Positions 35,776 to 45,600 of a stretch of 64,000 nt of DNA are shown in pieces. A program made the translations under genes and the position numbers. The stretch comes from Dryomyza anilis (lineage: Eukaryota > Arthropoda > Insecta > Diptera > Dryomyzidae): positions 100,251,700 through 100,315,699 of the forward strand of contig OX638130.1 in the NCBI GenBank assembly GCA_951804985.1. Direction: 5' to 3'. The stretch's first letter is position 1. The number at the start of each line of letters is the position of its first letter. The notes beneath the pieces are model-generated. The model saw only the letters and a list, made by a program, of their open reading frames with translations. It was not told the origin of the DNA and ran no database searches.

Positions 35776-36679
35776 ATGAAAAATATACTAAGAATACTGA
35801 AAAACGAGTAACCGTTTATTCATAGGGGATTTTTAGTTACTTAAATTTGAAGCATTATAAGGAATTTCGAATTGAGTGTAGATCCAAATTTCGTACAATA
35901 TTAACGATCTCCAATTTTATACTACCGTTCACCAAAAATTGGCGCTAATCTCGAAATGGGAGAAAACCAAAGCAAAAGACATTTTGAAGATCCGCAACAT
36001 ATAGACTCCTCCATCACTGCCAAGATATTCCTTAGAATCCGAATGGAACCAGACCATTGCAAACAACACAAAAGAAGCCTCAGAGACTGAAGAGTGCAAT
36101 TGCAATTGCAACACAAGTAAAATGCAAAGAAACGTAATGAAATTCTGAGAATTTTAACTAAATAAAAAAAATACACTTTTTTTATTCAATAATTCAAGTG
36201 GGGAAAAAAAGGAAAAACGCGAAACTGTAAATGAGAAACACTTAAAGAAAGAAGAAGCCTGGTGTTGGTTTCTTGAATTTGTTGTTGTGCAGTTGCACAT
36301 AAAAGTCACATTGCCGACAGCATTAGCAACATGTTGCTGTTTTGCAGCAGACAATCGCCGCTAGATGGCGTGCCGCAAATGCTGGAAATGCTTTATATGG
36401 CGGCAATGAAAACAAAGTCTACAACAAGGCGATAAAAATGGGGCAAAGAGTCGGTGAAATACTTTGAGCGCAAAAATCATTGATAAAGACACAAATATCA
36501 ATGAGTTGGGACTAGAGTTATGGAAATGAAAGATATACTAAATATTTAGAAAAATTTTAATTTAGTGAAAAAATAAATTAAAGAATTTTGAAGGGTTATA
36601 AAATAATTCCTTTTTTAATATCGAAGTTTTAATAAAAAAAAAATAATAAGTATAAAATCAAATTTTAAGTTTAAAACAA
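35776..36679. other. Spacer between inverted 19-bp arrays, no gene seen
   Basis: Unique AT-rich sequence with overlapping minus-strand frames (35922-36176, 36154-36354) that show no known domain. If transcribed across both arrays it would be the loop of a long hairpin. Confidence 0.5.
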
Positions 36680-37485
36680 AATTTTATTGAAAAGTGAATT
36701 TTTAGTGATAAATTGAATTTTGAGTGAAAAATTTAATTATTAGTGAAAAATTGACTTATTAGTGAACATTTTATTTTAAGTGATAAATTGATATTTTAGT
36801 GAACCATTGAACTTTTAGTGAAAATTTGAATTTTTAGTGAAAAATGGAATTTTAGTGAAAAAAGAAATTTTAATGAAAAACTGAATTTTTAGTGAAATAG
36901 TGAATACTGAATAATTTTAATTGAATAATGGATTTTTTTTAGTGAAAAATTAAATCTTAGGTGAAAATGGATTTTTTTAGTAAAAATGGAATTTTTAGTA
37001 AAAATTGAATTGTAAGTCAAAAATTTAATTTTGAGTGAAAATTTTAATTTTTAGTGAAAAATTTAATTTTGAGTGAAAAATTCAATTTTTAGTGAAAAAT
37101 TTAATTTTTAGTGAAAATTTTAATTTTAAGTAAAAAATAGAATTTTTAGTGAAAAATATAATTTTTAGAGAAAAATATAATTTTAGAGAAATTTTAAATT
37201 TTTAGTGAACATTTTTTTTTTTTTTTAGTGAAAAATTTAATTTTGAGTAAAAAATAGAATTATGAGTGAACATTTAATTTCTAGTGAAACAGAGAGTTTT
37301 TAGTGAAAAATGGATTTATTTTTTTTAGTAAAAAAATTGAATTTTTAAGTAAAAAATAAATTTTTAGTAAAAAATGATTTTTTACAGTAAAAAATTTAAT
37401 TTTTAGTGAAAAATTTAACTTTGAGTGAAAATTTGAATTTTTATTGAAAAAAAAAATTTTGTGAAAAATTGAATTTATAGACAAT
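36680..37485 (-). repeat. 19-bp AT-rich minisatellite, array 4 (reverse)
   Basis: About 40 degenerate units reading AATTTTTAGTGAAAAATTT on the plus strand, the reverse complement of the array 1 and 3 type. Contains T-run expansions (for example near 37210 and 37320). Confidence 0.9.
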
Positions 37486-37894
37486 TGTAATTTTTTAAGT
37501 TTATTTATTATACTTTACCTATTTGAAGTAGAGATATCTTTTTAATACCAAATATATTTAATTAATAAAACCCATCATTTATCGTTTGTCACAATATCAT
37601 TTTTATTCAAACAAGTTTTAATTCCAATTTATATATATATAAATTTTAAATTTAAAATGTTATAAAAAGAAAAAACATCCCTTTTATATCATGTAAAATG
37701 AGATAGTAATATAGAGTAAAAGTACTAAATACAAAATATTCCAAAAAAATAAATCCAAATATTTGGTACAATTTGAGTGCGTGTTTAAATAACATATGTG
37801 GTTGTTTGTGTCTGTGTGTTTTTCGGTTCTGTTAAAATGAATTTTCTTTTATTTAAATTAAAACAAATTTTATTTTCTGTTTTTCTGATGTCTA

Positions 37895-38115
37895 CACCCA
37901 GAAAAAAATACTACATAAATAATAGGTTTTTACTATTAAAAATAGTCAATAGGATATATTATTTTTTTAATCGGAAAATACCATTAAATACTAGAAAATA
38001 CCATGACATTGCCATTGATTTTATATGAAAAGATTTATTTTTTGTATACTATTAAATCAATAATTGTCCTATTGACCAATTTTAATGGGATTTGAGGGAT
38101 TTTTTTTTCTGGGTG
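37895..38115. mobile_element. 221-bp MITE with TA target duplication
   Basis: Ends CACCCAGAAAAAAA and TTTTTTTTCTGGGTG are inverted repeats of about 14 bp, flanked by TA (37893-37894, 38116-38117). The interior carries repeated ACTATTAAA/ATAGGA words on both strands and no frame. Confidence 0.85.
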
Positions 38116-39302
38116 TACGCTATTTCAATACAACACTGCCTCTCATGCACAAATTCATTTAGCTACATATTTTATTAATTTTATTTTTATTTATTACACA
38201 GTACCATTTATTAATGTCTCCATTTATAAATGTCTCCATTAATAAATGTCTCCGGTTTTTTTTTACTTTTTCGTTGGACTTTTAAAGACCAAACCTTTGA
38301 AATGCATTTTTCAAATAGTTTTGAATAAGTTTTTATAGTTTTTATTTATTTTTAAATTTTAAATATTAATGATTTTTCATTCACTGACTCTAATTTTCAA
38401 CATTCTCGATATGTATTACTAGTAAAATTTTAGCAATTTGTTAGAATACAACTTTTTTGTTTAAATATTGACTGCAAATGTGTTTTTGTTTTGTGTGAAT
38501 TGTTTGGTTTATGATTCACAGTAAATTTTTCGTCTTGGAATAATTCACTTTATTTAGAAATTAAAAGCTAAATAAAGTGGCAACTACTATGGAATTTATA
38601 AATATTTTATAATAATTTTTAATCAAATATTTATTTAATTAAATATTTAATAATAACTAAAAAAAACATATATTGAATTTTATCTAAAAACTAAATAGCA
38701 AACTGACATGAGATCTGAAATCACAACTTTTTGCTAAAGCCATTCATGAGTAATAGAGATTAAAAACAAATAAAAATCTATATAAAATAAAAAAAATGCT
38801 AAAGTATAATGCGTCAAAAAAGAGGATAACTTTAAATTTATATTTCAAAATATTTATTCTTCTCTAATGCTAATTAATAGTTCTTTTTTTAGTGAGGGTT
38901 GAATGGGGTTGAAACTGGAAAATATAATAATTATATGAACTAACAAAAAAATTCACAATTTGGGTTTCGTAAACTTGAAATTACTAAACTGAAAATGTTT
39001 GAAATTGCAAATTTCATTTCAAGTTTCGATTACCAAGATAGAATACAAAAATAGATAGAATTACAAAAAAAAAAAACAAAATTTCAGTTCGATATACATA
39101 TATATATGGAATTCACAAAAATAAAACATTTTCGCGAACTCTTTCTATTCGATTTACTGAAAATGTAACAATTTCGATTTGCTAATCTTTGAATTCTGAA
39201 ATTAAAATCATGGAATTTTCAAAATTGGAATTTTCAATAGTATTAAAAACTATTAATAAAAACTATTAATACTATTAATAGTATTATTCAACTGTATTAA
39301 AA
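38116..39302. other. AT-rich intergenic DNA, no gene seen
   Basis: A near-tandem TTAATAAATGTCTCCATT repetition occurs at 38210-38255 (three units). No other structure was recognised. Confidence 0.45.
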
Positions 39303-39405
39303 GTTTGATACTATAGTCCTGAAGAACTTGGGCCGTGCGCTCACACCATTTGAGCTGTGCTTGTTATATTTAGACTCAAAGTGGTGGGACCTACAGTTTA
39401 ATGCT
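39303..39405 (-). mobile_element. SINE 3' fragment
   Basis: CACCATTTGAGCTGTGC and CTCAAAGTGGTGGGACCTAC match the body of the SINE at 7233-7544, in the same orientation. The tRNA-like head is absent. Confidence 0.75.
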
Positions 39406-39936
39406 CAATGGAATATTCCGATACGTTTTTAAGATATTTAAATCTAAACTCGAAAAGTATTGATTTTTTTTAGACTATATTTGGACTATTTTTTTAGCAT
39501 TGTGAATAGAATGATAAATAAGAAAATTATTTATGGTGCAAACTAGAGGTGGGCGCCGTGCTTTTTTCGTGTCACGCCCGAAAATATGCATTTTTCAAAT
39601 AGTCCGTGCGTGCTAGTTGCTGTCGTGTCCGTAATAAATAACGGTTTCGATTCCGATTCTTTGCGATTCTTTTTCACGTTTCGCCTGCTTTTTCATGTTT
39701 TGCCGTGTTGTTTTCGTGTTTTTCCGCGTTTTGTCGTGTTTTTCCGTGCTTCTTCGTTTTCGTTTTTTTAAATCCCGTGCTTCTCGTGCGTGCCTGTAAA
39801 TTTAGTCGTCGAGCTCGTGTTCGTGCGTGCCATCCATCGTCGTGCCCGTGCGTGTCCGTGCCTTCAAAAACAGGCACGCGCCCATCTCTAGATCAAACTA
39901 ACGATGAAAATTGCTAACTTTTAGGTATCGGTTCTC
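39406..39936. other. Intergenic DNA with a TTTCGTGTT-type degenerate repeat
   Basis: 39550-39890 is made of loose GTGCGTG, TTTTTCGTG and CCGTGCTT words, giving overlapping low-complexity frames on both strands (39586-39771, 39705-39917, 39674-39877). Its outer parts GGTGGGCGC and GCGCCCATCTC could pair. Probably a degenerate repeat, not a gene. Confidence 0.45.
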
Positions 39937-40647
39937 ATTTTTATACCCTACACTAAAAGTGAAAGGGTATATTCAGTTTGGTACGCCGTTTGTAATACCC
40001 ATAAGGAAGCATCTCCGGTATGGAAAGTATATATATTCTTGATCAGCATGACCTCCTGAGTCGATTTAGCGATGTCCGTCTGTCTGTCGTCTGTCCGTCT
40101 GTCTGTCTGTTGAAATCACGATTACAGAAAAAGTAGAAGAGCTAGAGCAATGAAACTTTAGATTTAGATTACTTATATACCTAAGCTGTCTGAACAAGAA
40201 AATTGGCATGATCGGTCTTTTGTGACCTATGATCCGACCACTTATGTTCAAATACCTCATATAAAATTTACATCTACAGATCAATTGTACTGTATACGTG
40301 CTTAGGTAAACTTTTTTGGTCAAATATATATTGACTCATGCTCAAATACATGAAAATAATGGTTTCCGGCGAAACGACAAGTGGTTCCAAAAAAAAAGTG
40401 AAATTCGGTACACCTACCCATTTGTAAATATGGGTATCAAATGAATGGAAATTCTTCAGCGATTGATAGTTTGTAGTTATTTTCGGGATTCGTATATCCT
40501 GGTGACCTATATACCAGTTTTAATGGTAACCACACATATGTGTAGGGTATTTATAGTCAGCTTAGGCCGACTATAATTTTGAAAATCCTAACTATCATAC
40601 TAAAACCTACTTTAAAATTTCCCATGTGATCTAACATTCCCAACTAG
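39937..40647 (+). mobile_element. DINE-1/Helitron-like non-autonomous element, copy B
   Basis: Same structure as copy A: ATACCCTACAC at 39943, about 9 GTCY units (40074-40108, one disrupted), GTGTAGGGTAT near 40540-40550, hairpin TAGTCAGCTTAGGCCGACTA (40554-40573), and end CCAACTAG/TT (CTAG 40644-40647). The CTAG end fits Helitron/DINE-1 termini better than the CTGG of copies A and C. Confidence 0.87.
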
Positions 40648-41047
40648 TTAAAATATGCTTTATCAACACAATTTCCGACAAAAACTTGTATATTTTACAT
40701 ACAAATTACTGAAAATTACATACAAAATACCCGAATTTTTCTCAAAAACGCTACGTAAGAGGAAAAACCCAGTATGCAATAAGATTAAGCATACTTTTAA
40801 TATGAATGTAATGATAATTTCAGATTATGAGCATTAGTATTTTTTTATTAAAAATTGATTATATAAGAGAGTACCAAAATTAAGTTATCAACGAATATAT
40901 TAAATAAAGAGTGGATCAATTAGAAAAAAGTTAGTAATTTTGATGGTTGGTTTGGACTATGCTCTAGATAACCATAAATCATTTTATCATAAATGATAAA
41001 AAAAATCTCAAAAAAAATAAACATTTTCCGAGTTTAGTTAGATTCTA

Positions 41048-41217
41048 AATCACATGATCTAATAAACAATCAACTTTTGAATCAATTTTCAATACAATTT
41101 ATATATCAATCATGTGATTGCCTAATTTTCCATACAAAAATTGGGCAATCACACGATTGATATTAAAATTATTTGAAAATTTATTCAAAAGTTGATTGTT
41201 TATTCAATCGTGTGATT
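41048..41217. repeat. Imperfect 170-bp palindrome (small foldback)
   Basis: AATCACATGAT / AATCGTGTGATT at the edges, AACAATCAACTTTTGAAT / ATTCAAAAGTTGATTGTT further in, and CAATCATGTGATTGCC / GGCAATCACACGATTG near the centre. No coding capacity; it ends 35 bp before the second mariner. Confidence 0.8.
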
Positions 41218-41252
41218 CAGACTTAATATCTTTAAAACATAATGGAATATTA

Positions 41253-42240
41253 AGGACTGCGTCGAATAAAATTGTCCGTTACATATCTTCCCATAATGTG
41301 CTATTGCAAGATTCTAATTAAAAAATTTGATCATAGTAGCTCTGAATTAAATGGCAGAAAATAATTTGTGTCAGTTATAGTCAATACAAAATTTATTTAA
41401 CGCGAAAATGGCAAACGAAGTGGAAGTGGAAAAATTGACCTAAGACAAATTCTCGCGTTATCAACCGCTTTAAGGAAGACCTGTGTATTGATGAGAAGAA
41501 AGGCTCTGGTAAAAAAAAAATTCCCACATGATCGTGAAAAGTCGAAGAAGGTTGTGAATATTTTAAAGAAAGATCCAAGCATATCCGGAAGGAAATTGGC
41601 GAGAAAGGCGGATTGCTCAGAATCTTTCGTGCGCAGGACTAAGAAAGAAGCTGGGCTAAAGACGTACAAGGTCCAAAAAGTTACGGATAGAAATGCCGTC
41701 AAGAATGAAACCGCAAAACAACGAGCTAAAAAGCTGAACCAAGATTTTTTTAAAAAAATTCGATTGCTGCATAATGGACGACGAAACTTATGTTTTAGCG
41801 GACTTTTCTCAGCTACCTGGGCAGGAATTTTATACAGCCGATTCTCGAGGAAATGTCGCTGAAAAATTCAAATAAAAAAAAATGACAAAATTCCCAAAGA
41901 AATTCCTTGTTTGGCAGTTGTGGAAAAAGGAGCCAAGATTCGTGACATCGGGTACAATTAATAGCGAAATATATGTGAAGGAATGCTTGCAAAAGAGATT
42001 GCTTCCATTTTTACGTCAACATGAAGTGTCCACATATTTTTGGCCTGGACTTGCTTCATGTCACTACACCAAAACGGCCTTAGAGTGGATCCAACAAAAA
42101 TGCAGTGATTTTGGTGCCTAGAGAAGCCAATCCACCAAACTGTCGCGATCTCAGGCCGATTGAGAGATACTGGGCTTTAGTAAAAAGGGAGATGAAGATA
42201 ACAAAAAAAGTGGCCAAAGACCTTCAAGACTTTAAAAGAA
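41253..42240 (+). mobile_element. Tc1/mariner element (ITmD37E-like), 3'-truncated copy
   Basis: Same family as 32384-33660 but on the plus strand: TA|AGGACTGCGTCGAATAAAA at 41251 onward, transposase from ATG 41408 (MANEVEVE...). It ends abruptly at GACTTTAAAAGAA (42240), so the last quarter and the right terminal repeat are missing. About 60 bp of the HTH region are deleted near 41430, and frameshifts occur in the A-runs at 41510 and 41870. Catalytic blocks DFFKKIRLLHNGRR (damaged first Asp region) and WPGLASCHYTK (Asp to Gly) show it is inactive. Confidence 0.9.
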
Positions 42241-43318
42241 CTATATTTTTTTTTAATAGTGGATGAGAATTGCTTAAATATACTATTGCAATTTTCTCAA
42301 AAACTTTACGTAATAGAAAAATTCATTTTTTGATTACGAAAATGTAATTGTTACGATTTGTTTCAGATTTCCTTACAATTTCAATTGAAAATATCCATCA
42401 AAACGATTTCTCAATTCAACATAATGGGTTTTCAACTGAATTCATATGATTTGAACAATTTTAATATGTGAGGTGTTAGGGATCAAAACTGGCCAAGTCG
42501 AAGAGAAAAAGACAACAACAAAAAAACTTTAAACAATCGGTAAGTTAAAATGTTAAATGTCAATTAGGTTGCCGTAAACAGTAAAATTTAACATTATTTT
42601 ACAACATATTTTCCAAATCAGGGTACTATAATCTAGCATTCATACGCATATGTGGACTTTTTGATGCCAACTTCTATGGTTTTAATGTACATCAATATTA
42701 AAAATATTAAAAGAAAAACATAAGAATAACTATTTATTGGATAAATAAAAATACACCCTGATACATTTAACATGTCTACTAAGCAAATTTTAAAAACCAA
42801 ATATTATCTAAAAAAAAATATTACAATAACAGTTTTTTGTACGAAATTGTGGATTTCGTGCATTTTGACATGCACATTTTTGCGACTTATATGTTTTTTT
42901 TTGTTTGACATACATTTAGTTGTTAAAAACTTAAAATTCTGATAATGTTAAAATCCAATATACCGTCACTATCATGCCAAAAGGGCGAATGTTTTTTACA
43001 TTTTTTAATGTAGTTTTCCCACAAGTATACTGTGCCAAAATCGTGTGTGGTTTTGTTGGACATTTCTAGTCACAAAAAACAAAACCAAAAGGACAAATAT
43101 GATTTGTTACTAATCGCAGTCATGCCAAAGGGGCGAATCTTTTTGTTTTTTGCTATATTTTTATTAGTACAAGATAAAATGGCTATTGTAAAGACATTAA
43201 TTGTTTGCTTTTAAAACACCTAAGGATTGGCATCATTATTTATAAATATTGTTTTTTTAAATTTTATATTTTGCAAGAAAAATGTTTGTCAAATTATTTT
43301 TAAATAATGATGACAATC
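42241..43318. other. Intergenic DNA with a GCCAAAAGGGCGAAT repeat
   Basis: CATGCCAAAAGGGCGAATG at 42973 and CATGCCAAAGGGGCGAATC at 43122 start related segments. The second (43107-43320) is repeated at 43640-43860, on the far side of the SINE/palindrome block, and partly inverted at 43840-44130. The 60-aa frame 43032-43214 is part of this repeat. Confidence 0.5.
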
Positions 43319-43400
43319 GATAATAATAATAACAGTTTGGCACTACAGTCCTATTAGAACTTAGGCCGAGCTCTCCACCATTTTGAGCTGTGCGTGTTAT
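43319..43400 (-). mobile_element. SINE 3' fragment
   Basis: TAATAATAATAACAGTTTGGCACTACAGTCC is shared with the 3' end of the SINE at 7233-7544 (tail plus body), stopping at GTGCGTGTTAT where the palindrome-bearing insertion begins. Confidence 0.75.
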
Positions 43401-43466
43401 CAAGGGTTTTTCAATAAGAGCGCTACACAAGTATTTTTCAAGGGTTTTTCAACAGGGACGCTACAA

Positions 43467-43626
43467 AAGTAGAGCGACAGGGACAGCAAACGACGCCATA
43501 TTTCTTGCCGCTCTTTTGACATTTCTCTTCAGTAAGGTTTGCCATTTCATGCAAACCTTACTGAAGAGAAATGTCAAAAGAGCGGCAAGAAATATGGCGT
43601 AGTTTGCTGTTCCTGTCGCTCTACTT
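43467..43626. repeat. Near-perfect palindrome, 76-bp arms, 8-bp loop
   Basis: The left arm 43467-43542 and right arm 43551-43626 are reverse complements at 74 of 76 positions. Upstream, AAGGGTTTTTCAA is directly repeated (43402, 43440). The left arm starts AAGTAGAGCGACAGG. The sequence is less AT-rich than its surroundings. No long frame that is not palindromic. Confidence 0.93.
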
Positions 43627-43639
43627 GGAATTGGAAAAT

Positions 43640-45589
43640 CGTCTCATGCCAAAAGGGCGAATCTGTTCATTTTTTTGCTATAACTCTTTATTGAAGTGAG
43701 ATACAATATTGGTGTGAAGACATTAATTGTTTGTTTTTAAAGCACGTATCGATTGGCATTATTACTTAAACATATTTTGCAAAACATTTTTCTTGCAAAT
43801 AACAAATTGCAAATTAAAATTTGGAAAATTATTTTTAAATAATGATGCCAATCAATAAATGCCTTTATGTCACTATTTTATCTTGCGCAAATAAATAGTC
43901 TGAGCAAATAAAAAAAACAGTTTTCGTTTTGGTCAGGATATAGTCACACAAAATACATATTTATAAGTTAGTATGATGTCCAAATCCAACGATATTTTAC
44001 ATACTTTATGATAATAGATGAATAAACTAAAATAATAAAACAAATTGAAACAAAAAATTTAATTTTTACTAATTTTTAAAGCACTTCAAACTTCCCAATA
44101 TATTTAAAAATGCACATTCGCCCCTTTCGCGACGATATGTAGAATACGAATCTGTGTTTCACTTATTGGACTTAGCCGTTTTCGATTCTCAACGCCTCAA
44201 TTTCGAATTAATCGAAATTGTTCAGATGAAAAATGCGAAATTCTAAATCATTTTTAATATAAATTAAAAAGTTCGAGGAAATGTCGAAAAATCGATAAAA
44301 TGTGTTATATATTTTTAAGTTCAAAAAACAAAATAAATAAAAAAATAAGTTGGCATTGTATAAGAAATAAATCTGAATAATGTGAATGCTCAATTTTCTA
44401 AAGAAAAATTGGCACAATCAATTACACGATATCAAAAACTGAAATCTGTAAAAAGTTGAATTTCAAAATATGCAGAAAAACACGAGAAATTCTATATTTT
44501 TTCGTTTTACTCAATAACTCAAAAACATTAGTAAATCTGAAAAAAAAAATTGAGTATGAGGTCGTGATTAGAATCTTAAAGTCCATTGGGAAAAAAAAAG
44601 AAAACATGTAAGTTTTCAAAAAAATACAAATAAACTGAAAATATCGACAATTATAAATTTTAAAAAATGAAAAATAGTTAAATTTTGAAAATCTCGAATA
44701 AATGAATATGTATTATACGAAATTTTTAAAGAACTTAAAAATTTTGCAAAAATAAAACCAAAAATGTAGCGCAAAATCTATATATTTCTAACATTTAATT
44801 AAATATATACTACATCTTCATATTTATACAAAAAATCTTTATTACAAATAAAGAACCTATAAAAATATAGTAGGTTGATAGAGAGCTTGAAGGTAGCAGA
44901 AACCCGTATGTGCATTTTAATGTATATTATATACTATATATATATATTAATCATATAACTATGTAGATACTCGTAATGATCATTATAAATAGGAATTCGT
45001 TAGGTTCTCAACAAGTTATAGGTTACATTAAACTATGGTTCTTTTTATCAATTTTTTATGTTTTTTATATTCATTCAAAAAGGTGCAGTTATTCATTTAG
45101 TAGAAAAAGGGGGGTTGCATCTTCAAGTGAAAATAGATTTCTTAGGAAATAGGTTTTTTTTTAGGAAAACAGCGTAGAAAATAATGAGGTGGATATGAAG
45201 CGAAATTATACTATGGCCTATGAAGATTTTAAATTACTATAGGGGATATTAAAAATTACAAAGTACGAAATACTCATGTAATAAATACTAATTATAGTGG
45301 TTTTCTGGTAGAATTTGCTTTTCGAAAAAAAATACTTTTGCTAAAATTTCAAAAGGTTCTTTGTGACTTATAGAAAAATAAAAGTACTATACAAAAATTA
45401 CAAATATAAAAATAAATACAACATTTAGTAACTATTTAGTAATAAAGCAAATATGTGTGAAATATGCTTAGGGTCTTCCATTGCAGTCGTCATAACATAT
45501 GAAAAGTCTCTCTCTACTGGAAGCGCGCTTAGGAAACATAATTTTTGAAACAATAAAACATAAATAATTAAAAAAAAAAAAATACTACT
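43640..45589. other. Intergenic AT-rich DNA 3' of PGAP2, no gene seen
   Basis: 43640-43860 repeats 43107-43320, and 44535-44595 matches the right flank of the 33.8-kb foldback. The remainder is unique AT-rich sequence with only short frames (44208-44417, 44422-44619 minus). Confidence 0.45.
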
Positions 45590-45595
45590 TTTATT
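45590..45595 (-). terminator. Poly(A) signal AATAAA of PGAP2
   Basis: AATAAA on the minus strand begins 6 nt after the PGAP2 stop codon, so the 3' UTR would be very short unless a later signal is used. Assignment is by position only. Confidence 0.4.
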
Positions 45596-45600
45596 AAAAT

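Noticed and set aside
41393..41702. Minus-strand ORFs of 61 and 101 aa over the second mariner
   Set aside because: Antisense shadows of the transposase on the plus strand.
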